NCBI RefSeq assembly: GCF_015351245.1
Contig: NZ_JADKSO010000001.1
Coordinates: 558,001-622,000 of the forward strand
Reading direction: 5' to 3'
DNA from: Rathayibacter sp. VKM Ac-2879
GTDB taxonomy: Bacteria > Actinomycetota > Actinomycetes > Actinomycetales > Microbacteriaceae
Length of the DNA stretch: 64,000 nt
Shown here: positions 52,137 to 60,802 of the stretch, one piece after another
How the letters are laid out: every line of letters begins with the position of its first letter
How positions within the stretch are numbered: position 1 is the stretch's first letter
Program-made: the position numbers and the translations under genes
Notes under the pieces: model-generated
The model's input: only the letters and a program-made list of their open reading frames with translations
Database searches by the model: none
What the model was told of the DNA's origin: nothing

Positions 52137-52993
52137 GCTACCGCTGCCCCGAGGGGCACACCTCGGAGTCGGGCGACTACTGCGATGTGTGCGGTGTCCC
52201 GATCGTCTCCGCGCCGGCTCCTGGTCCCGCTCCGACGACCGCGATCCCGATCGGCCCCTCGGTGTGCCCGAACTGTTCGTACCCCCATGAAGCGGAAGCG
52301 CTGTTCTGCGAGAACTGCGGCTACGACTTCACCACGGGCTCCCTGCCGGAGAGCGATCCCTTCACGGAGTCGGGAGCGGTGCGCGCTCCGGCAGAGGTGG
52401 GCGGCTCGCCGTCTCCCCTGCCTTTCGACCCGGCGGCACCCACCGCGCTCGTGCCCGAGCAGGAGGCAGGGTTCGACGTGCCGGTCGCGACCGCGCCGCC
52501 GACTCCCGCCGAGCCTCCGACCGAGGTGATCCCGGAGGCGGCTCCTGCCGCTCCCGAGCAGGCTCCGGCGGCTCCCGAGCCGGAGGAGACCCGCCCCTGG
52601 ATCGCCGAGCTGTGGATCGATCCCGAGTGGTACGCCGAGCAGCGGGCGGAGGATCCGATGCCCTCTCCCGGTCCGCCGACCACCATCGTCTTGCGCGAGC
52701 GCTCCCTCCTCGTCGGTCGCCCGTCCGTCTCGCGGGGTATCTCGCCCCAGATCGACTGCGGCTCCGATTCCGGCGTCTCGCGGAGGCACTGCCAGCTGAG
52801 CACGGACGGCTACCGCTGGTGGGTCGAAGACCTCCAGTCGGCCAACGGCACTTACGTCGCGCCCGCGGGGGCACCTCTTCCGCAGACGCCGGTCGCACCC
52901 GGACGGCGCCGCGAGCTCGAGGACGGCGACCGCATCTACGTCGGCGCATGGACCCGCATCGTGCTTCGCGAGGCCTTCCCCGGCGAGGCCTGA
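52133..52993 (+). CDS. Double zinc-ribbon FHA-domain protein
   Basis: A 286-residue protein. N-terminal metal sites (C5, H9, C17, C20 and C45, C48, C59, C62), a Pro/Ala/Glu linker (~70-155), then an FHA domain (~180-280) with LLVGRPS, SGVSRRHCQLS and VEDLQSANGTYV, including the phosphothreonine-binding Arg, Ser and Asn. GTG 52133 overlaps the VWA stop. It is the best candidate in this window for a PknG-type FHA target or reader, as GarA/OdhI are in relatives, though those lack zinc ribbons. Confidence 0.92.
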   Translation: MSYRCPEGHTSESGDYCDVCGVPIVSAPAPGPAPTTAIPIGPSVCPNCSYPHEAEALFCENCGYDFTTGSLPESDPFTESGAVRAPAEVGGSPSPLPFDPAAPTALVPEQEAGFDVPVATAPPTPAEPPTEVIPEAAPAAPEQAPAAPEPEETRPWIAELWIDPEWYAEQRAEDPMPSPGPPTTIVLRERSLLVGRPSVSRGISPQIDCGSDSGVSRRHCQLSTDGYRWWVEDLQSANGTYVAPAGAPLPQTPVAPGRRRELEDGDRIYVGAWTRIVLREAFPGEA

Positions 52994-53030
52994 GCCGGCT
53001 GTCGACCCCTCCGCTCGACACGACATCGTG

Positions 53031-54023
53031 TCAGCGGCCGGCCAACACCCCGAGCATCCACGACAGCGCCGCGATGGCGCCCACACCGACGACGCTCGAG
53101 CCGACTATCACGGCACGCCGTATGCGAGCCGACCGCTCTCCGCCCGCGGGCAGAGAGAGTCCGCTCGACGATCGCGTCCCGCCCGTCATCCCGCCGCGCA
53201 TCCTGTGCGCGACCTCGTCGGCGGTCGGCCTGGTCTCGGGATCGCGGGCCGTCATCGCCGTCAGCAACGCCCGCCAGTCCTCCGGCAGGGTGTCGGGAAC
53301 CACCGGGCTGCGGTGCAGCCGTGCGATCGCCGCCTCCAGCACGGTGCCCGAGTACTCGCGGCGCCCGGTCACCGCCTCGAGGAGCACGAGCCCCAACGAG
53401 AACACGTCGCTCGCCCCGCTGATCGGCTCGCCCGCCACCTGCTCGGGGCTGACGAAGCTCGCCGTTCCGATCACGATGCCGTCGCTCGTGAGGCGTGAGC
53501 CGTCCATGAAGTGCGCGACGCCGAAATCGGTGAGCTTCGCGGTGCGGTCGTAGCCGCTGGAGGCGACCTCGCTCACGAGCACGTTCGCGGGTTTCACATC
53601 GCGGTGCACGATTCCGCGCGCGTGCAGGTAGGCGAGCGCCTCCGCGAGCTGTGTGCCGATCGCGGCGACCTCGGCGATCGATAGCGGGCCGTCGACGAGT
53701 CGCGCCTCCATCGTGGGGTCCGCGACCAACTCCATCACGACGTAGCGGCGCACCGCTCCGCCGAAGTTGTGCAGACCGGCGTCGAAGAGGTTGACGATGC
53801 CCGGATGAGCGAACGAGCTCAGCATGCGCACCTCGCGCTCCTGGCGCGCGACGTCCTCCGGGTGAGACGCTTCGGCGCGGAACACCTTCACGGCGACGTC
53901 GCGCTGGACGGTCTCGTCGCGGGCCCGGTACACCGACCCCATGCCCCCCGAGCCGATGCGCTCGATGAGGTAGTACCGGCCGGCGATCTTCTGCGTCGCA
54001 GCATTCGCGGCGATGGTGCTCAC
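53031..54023 (-). CDS. Membrane-anchored Ser/Thr protein kinase
   Basis: A 330-residue kinase from GTG 54023. Complete Hanks-type motifs: GSGGMGSVYRA, VAVKVF, HRDVKPANVL, LTDFGVAHF, and GTASFVSPEQV at the activation-loop end. After ~285 residues comes a short linker and one transmembrane helix (AVIVGSSVVGVGAIAALSWM) with almost nothing outside, so no PASTA or other sensor domain exists. It is convergent with the FHA gene (37 bases between stops), its probable partner. Confidence 0.93.
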   Translation of the reverse strand: MSTIAANAATQKIAGRYYLIERIGSGGMGSVYRARDETVQRDVAVKVFRAEASHPEDVARQEREVRMLSSFAHPGIVNLFDAGLHNFGGAVRRYVVMELVADPTMEARLVDGPLSIAEVAAIGTQLAEALAYLHARGIVHRDVKPANVLVSEVASSGYDRTAKLTDFGVAHFMDGSRLTSDGIVIGTASFVSPEQVAGEPISGASDVFSLGLVLLEAVTGRREYSGTVLEAAIARLHRSPVVPDTLPEDWRALLTAMTARDPETRPTADEVAHRMRGGMTGGTRSSSGLSLPAGGERSARIRRAVIVGSSVVGVGAIAALSWMLGVLAGR

Positions 54024-54146
54024 GACGACCCCGCCTTCCGCTTGGACGGTGCGTTCCGCAGCGCGCCGTGGAAGCGCCCTGGTCGACCGTATCGCGGGCC
54101 CGCTTTCCGGGGGAGGCGAGAACGGGGGATTGACACGCCCCCGTGC

Positions 54147-54770
54147 TCAGTCGCGCGGGCCGAGCATCCCCTCGAACGAGCCCTCGAGTGCCCACGGGTC
54201 GTGCACCTCCGTCGAGCGTGTCGAGCGCGCTGCCTCGGCGGCGAGCTCGCGTCCGGCGCGTTCGATGCGGGAGGGGAGGGCTCGCGCGTCCTCGGTCGCG
54301 CCGCCCCAGTCGTCGGTCGCGGCGAACACCGTGGTCGAGAGCGGAGACGCGTGGAGGTAGGCGAACAGCGGTCGCATCGCGTAGTCGACGGCCAGCGAGT
54401 GGCGGGGCGAGCCGCCTGTCGCCGCGAGCAGCACGGGCAGCGAGCGCAGCGCCTCCGTGTCGAGCACGTCGACGAACGACTTGAACAGGCCGCTGTAGCT
54501 GGTGGTGAAGATCGGCGTCACCGCGATCAGGCCGTCGGCGCCGGCGACCGCATCGAGTGCCGTCTGCAGCGCGGGGCTCGCGAAGCCGGTGAGGAGGGTA
54601 TTGGTCACGTCGTGTGCGAGCTCGCGCAGCTCGACGATGCTCCGCTCGACGGCGAAGCCCTGCGCGGCGAGAGCGGACTCGGTGGCGTCGGCCAGCCGGT
54701 CGGCGAGCAGACGTGTCGACGAGGGCTGGCTGAGGCCTGCCGAGACGACGGTGATCCTGCGGGTGTCCAT
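54147..54770 (-). CDS. NAD(P)H-dependent FMN reductase (CE1759-like)
   Basis: A 207-residue flavodoxin-like reductase. ITVVSAGLSQPSSTRLLADR is the FMN-phosphate loop, and GLIAVTPIFTTSYSGLFKSF matches the NADPH-dependent FMN reductase core. ATG 54770 follows GAGGAGA. It lies 16 bases after the LLM gene in the same operon and should supply reduced FMN to it. Confidence 0.92.
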   Translation of the reverse strand: MDTRRITVVSAGLSQPSSTRLLADRLADATESALAAQGFAVERSIVELRELAHDVTNTLLTGFASPALQTALDAVAGADGLIAVTPIFTTSYSGLFKSFVDVLDTEALRSLPVLLAATGGSPRHSLAVDYAMRPLFAYLHASPLSTTVFAATDDWGGATEDARALPSRIERAGRELAAEAARSTRSTEVHDPWALEGSFEGMLGPRD

Positions 54771-54786
54771 GGGGGTCTCCTCGGCG

Positions 54787-55893
54787 TCAGACGGTGGCGG
54801 GTTCGGCGGCGGCGGTGGTCTGCGTCTCGCGAGCGGCGACGAGGGAGGCGTGGGTCGGCGCCTCCGGCACATGCGCCGGGCGTCCCTCGGCGAAGCCGGC
54901 GCGCAGCGCGGGGAGGATCTCGCCGAGCATGTCCATCTGCTCGAGGACGGTCTTCAGCGGGAGGCCGGCGTGGTCCATCAGGAACAGTTGGCGCTGGTAG
55001 TCGCCCACGTACTCGCGGAAGCCGAGAGTGCGGTCGATGATCTGCTGCGGCGAGCCGACGGTGAGCGGCGTCTGCTCGGTGAAGTCCTCGAGCGACGGAC
55101 CGTGACCGTAGACCGGTGCGTTGTCGAAGTAGGGGCGGAACTGCGAGACCGCGTCCTGGGAGGTGCGCGCGATGAACATCTGACCGCCCAGGCCGACGAT
55201 CGCCTGGTCGGCGCTGCCGTGTCCGTAGTGCTCGAAGCGCTCGCGGTAGAGCTGCACCATCTTCTGGGTGTGCGAGGCCGGCCAGAAGATGTGGTTCGCG
55301 AAGAACCCGTCGCCGTAGTACGCGGCCTGCTCGGCGATCTGCGGCGAGCGGATCGAGCCGTGCCAGACGAAGGGGGCGACTCCGTCGAGCGGACGCGGGG
55401 TCGACTGGAAGCCCTGGAGGGGCGTGCGGAACTGGCCCTGCCAGTCGACGGACTCCTCCGTCCAGAGTCGGTGCAGCAGGTCGTAGTTCTCGATGGCCAG
55501 CTCGATACCTCGACGGATGTCCTTGCCGAACCAGGGGTAGACGGGGCCGGTGTTGCCTCGTCCGAGCATCACGTCGACGCGGCCGTCGGCAAGGTGCTGG
55601 AGCATGGCGTAGTCCTCGGCGAGCTTCACGGGGTCGTTCGTGGTGATGAGGGCCATCGCGGTCGAGAGCTGGAGGCGCTCGGTCTTCGCGGCGAGGTAGC
55701 CGAGGGTCGTGGTGGGGGAGGAGGACCAGAAGGGCGGGTTGTGGTGCTCGCCGAGCGCGAAGACATCGAGGCCGATCTCCTCGGCCTTGAGGGCGAGGGC
55801 GAGGGTCGCCTGGATCTTCTCCGTCTCGCTCGGCGTGCGTCCGGTCGTGGGGTCGGTCGTGATGTCGCTGACCGTGAAGATGCCGAACTGCAT
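54787..55893 (-). CDS. LLM-class flavin-dependent oxidoreductase (CE1758-like)
   Basis: A 368-residue luciferase-like monooxygenase: MQFGIFTVSDI start, FALGEHHNPPF, DVMLGRGNTGPVYPWFG and LQHLADGRVD are typical of the family. It uses reduced flavin from the adjacent reductase. Start at 55893 has AAGGAG at good spacing. The substrate is unknown; alkane, sulfonate or aldehyde-type molecules are used by relatives. Confidence 0.92.
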   Translation of the reverse strand: MQFGIFTVSDITTDPTTGRTPSETEKIQATLALALKAEEIGLDVFALGEHHNPPFWSSSPTTTLGYLAAKTERLQLSTAMALITTNDPVKLAEDYAMLQHLADGRVDVMLGRGNTGPVYPWFGKDIRRGIELAIENYDLLHRLWTEESVDWQGQFRTPLQGFQSTPRPLDGVAPFVWHGSIRSPQIAEQAAYYGDGFFANHIFWPASHTQKMVQLYRERFEHYGHGSADQAIVGLGGQMFIARTSQDAVSQFRPYFDNAPVYGHGPSLEDFTEQTPLTVGSPQQIIDRTLGFREYVGDYQRQLFLMDHAGLPLKTVLEQMDMLGEILPALRAGFAEGRPAHVPEAPTHASLVAARETQTTAAAEPATV

Positions 55894-55932
55894 CGGGCGC
55901 TCCTTGCTTTCCTCCGGCCCGTGAGGCCGGTT

Positions 55933-55946
55933 CATGCGTTTGCATG
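55933..55946 (-). promoter_or_regulatory. Inverted repeat upstream of the flavin operon
   Basis: CATGC-GTTT-GCATG, 40 bases before the LLM start, next to a possible TACATG -10 on the reverse strand. A candidate operator. Confidence 0.4.
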
Positions 55947-56081
55947 TACAAGATGCTCCAACCGCGCGCGGCCGGATCTATTCCCGATCGCAACCGAGCG
56001 GCCCTTCTCGCTGTCGAGGTCCGCGACCAGCCGGTACTCCGCGAGCACGCCCCCGCCTCCGAAACATCCCCGCAATCTGCC

Positions 56082-56097
56082 CACGACTAGAGTCGTG
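56082..56097 (+). promoter_or_regulatory. Inverted repeat centred on leaderless -10 of ATP-grasp operon
   Basis: CACGACT-AG-AGTCGTG is a perfect repeat containing the -10-like TAGAGT (56088-56093), which ends seven bases before the ATG at 56100. A repressor here would block the promoter; transcription is expected to start at the ATG. Confidence 0.6.
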
Positions 56098-56099
56098 CC

Positions 56100-57761
56100 A
56101 TGGGTGACCTCTTCGACGGATACGGGTCCCAGAAGGTCGAGCGACGCCCCACCGGCGCCTCCCCCTGGGACGAGATGTTCGCCGACGTTGCGGCGGCGAG
56201 CGGGCGGGACGGAGTCCGCGGCGCCTACCGCGACATCTATTCGGCGCTGGCCAGGATGACGCAGGACGAGCTGCGGGGACGCACCGACGCGCTCGCCTCC
56301 TCCTACCTCGCCCAGGGCGTGACCTTCGACTTCGCGGGCGAGGAGCGGCCCTTCCCGCTCGACGCCGTGCCGCGCGTCATCGAGAGCGCCGAGTGGAACG
56401 AGGTGCAGAGCGGCATCAAGCAGCGCGTGCGCGCGCTGGAGGCGTTCCTCGCCGACGTCTACGGCCCGCAGAACGCCGTCGCCGACGGCGTGATCCCGGC
56501 CGCCCTGCTCTCGAGCTCGAGCCACTTCCACCGCCAGGCCGCGGGAATCGTCCCGGCCAACGGCGTTCGGATCCAGGTGTCCGGCATCGACCTGATCCGC
56601 GACGAGGTCGGCGGCTGGCGAGTGCTCGAGGACAACGTGCGTGTCCCCTCCGGAGTGTCGTACGTCATCTCCAACCGCCGGGTGATGGCGCAGACGCTGC
56701 CCGAGCTGTTCGTGTCGATGCGGGTGCGCCCCGTCGGTGACTACCCGAACCGGCTGCTGCAGGCCCTGCGCGCCTCCGCCCCCGAGGGCGTCGAGGACCC
56801 GACGGTCGTCGTGCTCACCCCGGGCGTCTACAACTCCGCCTACTTCGAGCACACCCTGCTCGCCCGTCTGATGGGCGTCGAGCTCGTCGAGGGTCGAGAC
56901 CTGTTCTGCACGGGCGGCAAGGTCTTCATGCGCACCACGTCCGGCCCCACCCGGGTCGACGTCATCTACCGTCGAGTCGACGACGAGTTCCTCGATCCGC
57001 TGCAGTTCCGTGCCGACTCGATGCTCGGCTCGCCGGGCCTCATGCTCGCGGCCCGCCTCGGCACCGTCACCATCGCCAACGCGGTCGGCAACGGAGTCGC
57101 CGATGACAAGCTCGTCTACACCTACATGCCCGACCTCATCCGCTACTACCTCGGGGAGGCGCCGGTGATCAAGAACGTCGACACCTGGCGCCTCGAAGAC
57201 CCGGGAGCGCTCGAGGAGGTGCTCGACCGGCTCGACGAGCTCGTCGTGAAGCCCGTCGACGGGTCGGGAGGCAAGGGGCTCGTGGTCGGTCCCGACGCCT
57301 CGGCCAAGGAACTCGCCGAGCTGCGCTCGCGCCTCCAGGCCGATCCTCGCGGCTGGATCGCGCAGCCAGTGGTGCAGCTCTCGACCATCCCGACCCTCGT
57401 CGACGACGGAATGCGCCCGCGCCACGCCGACCTGCGCCCCTTCGCCGTCAACGACGGCTCCGACATCTGGGTGCTGCCCGGCGGCCTCACCCGCGTGGCC
57501 CTGCCCGAGGGGCAGCTCGTGGTCAACTCCTCGCAGGGAGGCGGCTCGAAGGACACCTGGGTGGTCGGCCTCGACGAGCGAGGCGGCGAGGCGGAGGCGC
57601 GCGACATCCAGGGTCTCGTCGCCGAGCAGGCCGCGGCCACCAGCTCGATCCCGATCGTCTACCCGCAGAACCACACACCCGACCATTCGCCGCAGGACTC
57701 GCCCACGAACGACCAAGAGCAGCAGCAGCAGCAGACCCGCAGCGCGGGGGAGGAGGCCTGA
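56100..57761 (+). CDS. Circularly permuted ATP-grasp protein (DUF404/DUF407)
   Basis: A 553-residue protein. Family blocks are visible: SYLAQGVTFDFAGEERPFPL, VFLADVYG-type AFLADVYGPQ, VLEDNVRVPSGVSYVISNRR, VYNSAYFEHTLLARLMGVEL, VKPVDGSGGKGLVVG (ATP-binding lysine and Gly-rich loop) and NSSQGGGSKDTWV. The C-terminus carries a Gln run (QEQQQQQ). Such proteins sit with alpha-E and transglutaminase proteins in a predicted peptide-modifying or peptide-synthesising system. Leaderless start. Overlaps the next gene by TGATG. Confidence 0.93.
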   Translation: MGDLFDGYGSQKVERRPTGASPWDEMFADVAAASGRDGVRGAYRDIYSALARMTQDELRGRTDALASSYLAQGVTFDFAGEERPFPLDAVPRVIESAEWNEVQSGIKQRVRALEAFLADVYGPQNAVADGVIPAALLSSSSHFHRQAAGIVPANGVRIQVSGIDLIRDEVGGWRVLEDNVRVPSGVSYVISNRRVMAQTLPELFVSMRVRPVGDYPNRLLQALRASAPEGVEDPTVVVLTPGVYNSAYFEHTLLARLMGVELVEGRDLFCTGGKVFMRTTSGPTRVDVIYRRVDDEFLDPLQFRADSMLGSPGLMLAARLGTVTIANAVGNGVADDKLVYTYMPDLIRYYLGEAPVIKNVDTWRLEDPGALEEVLDRLDELVVKPVDGSGGKGLVVGPDASAKELAELRSRLQADPRGWIAQPVVQLSTIPTLVDDGMRPRHADLRPFAVNDGSDIWVLPGGLTRVALPEGQLVVNSSQGGGSKDTWVVGLDERGGEAEARDIQGLVAEQAAATSSIPIVYPQNHTPDHSPQDSPTNDQEQQQQQTRSAGEEA

Positions 57762-58693
57762 TGCTCTCGCGGATCGCCGAGTCGCTGTTCTGGATCGGCC
57801 GCTACATCGAGCGCTCGGACGGCACGGCGCGCATCCTCGACGTGCACCTCCAGCTCTTGCTCGAGGACCCCTGGATCGACGAAGACACCGCCTGCCGCTC
57901 CCTGCTCTCGGTGATGGGATCGACCCCTCCCGACGACATGCGCGAGATCACACGCGCCGACGTGCTGACGATCCTCGCGATCGACCGCACCAACCCGGCC
58001 TCCATCGCCTACTCGCTCGGCGCAGCCCGGGAGAACGCCCGCCGTGCCCGCGAGATCGTCTCGACCGAGCTCTGGGAGTGCCTCAACACGACGCGCACCC
58101 GGATGCCGCGCCGCGTCTCGGGCGAGCGCGTCTCGGAGTTCTTCAGCTGGGTACGCGAGCGTTCGGCGCTCGCGGTGGGGATCATCGAGTCGGCCACCTC
58201 GCGCGACGAGGCGTGGCAGTTCTTCACGCTCGGCCGCTCGATCGAGCGCGCCGACATGACCGCGCGACTGTTGGCGACCCGCTCGCTGACCGAGGCGAGC
58301 GGCCCGTCGTGGACCACGATCCTCCGGTCGTGTGGTGCCTATGAGGCCTATCTGCGCACCTACCGCGGCGTGCCGAGCGCGCGGAACGCGGCCGAGTTCC
58401 TCCTGCTCGACCGGCTGTTCCCGCGGTCGATCCTCTTCTCGGTCTCTCGCGCGGAGGCGTGCATGCGCGACATCGAGCCGCGTACGGGCCGCGTCGGTCA
58501 TTCCGGCGACGCCCAGCGCGTGCTCGGACGGATCCGCAGCGAGCTGGAGTATCGACCGGTGACCGACATCCTGGAAGATCTGCCGCGGTACATGGACGGC
58601 GTACAGAACGCGACGTCTGCCGCGTCCGAGGCGATCCGTCAACGCTACTTCCCCACCAACGTCATGCCGAGCTGGATCGGGGAGGCGCTGTGA
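57761..58693 (+). CDS. Alpha-E domain protein
   Basis: A 310-residue all-helical protein: MLSRIAESLFWIGRYIERSD and ARILDVHLQLLLE begin the alpha-E repeat, and FFTLGRSIERADMTARLL resembles it again in the middle. Role unknown. It is coupled upstream by TGATG and downstream by GTGA, so it is made in fixed proportion with the ATP-grasp and transglutaminase proteins. Confidence 0.93.
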   Translation: MLSRIAESLFWIGRYIERSDGTARILDVHLQLLLEDPWIDEDTACRSLLSVMGSTPPDDMREITRADVLTILAIDRTNPASIAYSLGAARENARRAREIVSTELWECLNTTRTRMPRRVSGERVSEFFSWVRERSALAVGIIESATSRDEAWQFFTLGRSIERADMTARLLATRSLTEASGPSWTTILRSCGAYEAYLRTYRGVPSARNAAEFLLLDRLFPRSILFSVSRAEACMRDIEPRTGRVGHSGDAQRVLGRIRSELEYRPVTDILEDLPRYMDGVQNATSAASEAIRQRYFPTNVMPSWIGEAL

Positions 58694-59538
58694 GCAGGCT
58701 GCGCATCACACACACGACAGGGTTCACCTACGCGGGCGACGTCGTCGCGTCGTACAACGAGGCGCGTATGCTGCCGGCGTCCTCGGACGGTCAGCTCGTG
58801 CTGTTCTCGAACCTCGACATCCGACCCGTCACCTCGGTGCACGCCTACACCGACTACTGGGGCACGCGCGTGGCGTCGTTCGACGTGCTCGACGCGCACC
58901 AGGAGCTCTCCCTCACGGCCACCTCCCTCGTCGAGGTGCGCCCGAAGCAGCACCCGGAGCATCCGACCGGGTGGGGGCAGCACTCGGCGCAGGTCGAGAC
59001 GCGCACCGAGTATGTGGAGCAGTCGAAGCAGACCATTCGCACCGCGCCTCCCGAGGACCTGGTCGCTCTCGCGCGCGAGCTCGCCGACGCCGCAGAGGGC
59101 CCGTGCGACGCGGCGCTGTCGATCGCCGAGCGCATCGGCCGCGAGATGACCTATCGGCAGGGCGTCACTGGTGTGCACTCCACGGCGTCGGAGTCGTGGA
59201 GCGCCCGAGAGGGCGTCTGTCAGGACATCACCCACATCGTGCTCGGTGCCTTGCGCTCGGCCGGCATCCCCGCGCGCTACGTCTCGGGCTACCTTCACCC
59301 CAAGCCGCAGGCCGACATCGGCGAGACGGTGGTGGGCGAGTCGCACGCCTGGGTCGAGTGGTTCTGCGGAGGCGCGTGGCGCGGCTACGACCCCACGAAC
59401 CTCATCGACATCGGCGACCGCCACGTGATCGTGGGCCGCGGTCGCGACTACAACGACATCGCCCCGTTGCGCGGAGTGTTCGCCGGTCCGCGGTCGTCGA
59501 AGCTGTTCGTCCGCGTCGAGATCACGCGGGAGGCGTGA
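58690..59538 (+). CDS. Transglutaminase-like cysteine peptidase
   Basis: A 282-residue protein from GTG 58690. N-terminal beta domain (RITHTTGFTYAGDVVASYNE), then the papain-like fold with Cys in AREGVCQDITHI, His in GESHAWVEWF and Asp in YDPTN, a complete triad. It probably cleaves or crosslinks the peptide made or tagged by the upstream pair. Its last 17 bases overlap the end of the convergent MFS gene. Confidence 0.93.
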   Translation: MSRLRITHTTGFTYAGDVVASYNEARMLPASSDGQLVLFSNLDIRPVTSVHAYTDYWGTRVASFDVLDAHQELSLTATSLVEVRPKQHPEHPTGWGQHSAQVETRTEYVEQSKQTIRTAPPEDLVALARELADAAEGPCDAALSIAERIGREMTYRQGVTGVHSTASESWSAREGVCQDITHIVLGALRSAGIPARYVSGYLHPKPQADIGETVVGESHAWVEWFCGGAWRGYDPTNLIDIGDRHVIVGRGRDYNDIAPLRGVFAGPRSSKLFVRVEITREA

Positions 59539-60802
59539 GGGCCGGTCGCCGGACGTCCGCGAGGGTCTCCTCCTCGTTGCGGCTCTCTTGCTCGCGAGCG
59601 GCGCGCCGCAACCGGAGGTGGAACCCGAGTCCGATCGCGGCAGCGACGATCCCCGCGGCGGCGCCCACGAGCATCGCCTCGCGGGGCCCTGCGGCGTTCG
59701 CGACCCAGCCGACCAGCGGAGCCCCGATCGGGGTGCCGCCCATGAAGATCGCCATGTAGAGCGCCATCACCCGCCCGCGCATCTCGGGCGTCGTCGAGAG
59801 CTGGACGTAGCCGTTGGCCGAGGTCATGAGCGTCTGAGCCGCGATGCCGACGAAGGGCAGCAGGATCGCGAACGCCCACACGGTCGGCATGACGCTCGCG
59901 AGGGCGAGCGCGAGTCCGAATGCAGCGGCGGCTCCCACGATCAGGCGGAGACGCGGCTGGTCGCGTCGCGCCGAGAGGAGGGCGCCGAGCACCGAGCCGA
60001 CCGCGATGGCCGAGGTCAGCAGACCGAACTCGCTCGCACCCATGCCGAACTCCACTGTCGCCATCGTCGAGGCGAAGATGGGGAAGTTCAGGCCGAAGGT
60101 GCCGATGAGGAACACGATCGCGAGCACCACGACGATGTCGCGACGCTTCGAGACATAGCGGAACCCCTCGAGCAGGGCACCGGGCCCGCGGCTGGCGCGA
60201 GGGGCGATGCGCAGTTCGTCGCGGTGCAGGAAGTGCAACGAGAGCAGCACGGCCAGGAAGCTCGCGGCGTTGAGGAGGAACACCCAGCCCGAGCCGATCG
60301 CGGCGATGAGCACGCCCGCGAGGGCCGGCCCGATCATCCGCGCCGAGTTGAAGGAGGCGGAGTTGAGCGAGACCGCGTTCGAGAGGTCGCGCTCCTCGAC
60401 GAGCGCCGAGACGAAGGTCTGGCGCACCGGCGCGTCGATCGCGGCCGCGAAGCCCAGCACGAGGGCGAAGAGGTACACCATCCACAGCTGCACGACGCCG
60501 GTGACGACGATCAGCCCGAGCCCGAGGCCCAGCGTGCCCATCGCTCCCTGCGTCGCCATCAGGAGCTTCCGACGGTCGAAGCGGTCGGCGATGAAGCCCG
60601 AGAAAGGCACCATCACGAGTGGGGGACCGAACTGCAACGCCATCGTCACGCCGAGCGCGCTCGCGTCGTGGTTGGTCAGGTCGTTGATGACGATCCAGTC
60701 CTGGGCGGTGCGCTGCATCCACGTGCCGACGTTCGAGACCATCGCGCCGGCGAACCAGATGCGGTAGTTGGGGACGGCGAGTGAGCGGAACATCGCGCTC
60801 AT
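59522..60802 (-). CDS. MFS exporter, MFS_3/EntS-like
   Basis: A 426-residue, 12-helix protein. MFRSLAVPNYRIWFAGAMVS and GTWMQRTAQDWIVIN are typical of the MFS_3 group that includes the siderophore exporter EntS; motif A is FIADRFDRRKLL. It follows a MarR gene with ATGA overlap. An iron-box-like palindrome lies over the promoter of the pair, which favours siderophore or metal-linked export, but drug export is equally possible. Confidence 0.9.
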   Translation of the reverse strand: MSAMFRSLAVPNYRIWFAGAMVSNVGTWMQRTAQDWIVINDLTNHDASALGVTMALQFGPPLVMVPFSGFIADRFDRRKLLMATQGAMGTLGLGLGLIVVTGVVQLWMVYLFALVLGFAAAIDAPVRQTFVSALVEERDLSNAVSLNSASFNSARMIGPALAGVLIAAIGSGWVFLLNAASFLAVLLSLHFLHRDELRIAPRASRGPGALLEGFRYVSKRRDIVVVLAIVFLIGTFGLNFPIFASTMATVEFGMGASEFGLLTSAIAVGSVLGALLSARRDQPRLRLIVGAAAAFGLALALASVMPTVWAFAILLPFVGIAAQTLMTSANGYVQLSTTPEMRGRVMALYMAIFMGGTPIGAPLVGWVANAAGPREAMLVGAAAGIVAAAIGLGFHLRLRRAAREQESRNEEETLADVRRPALTPPA

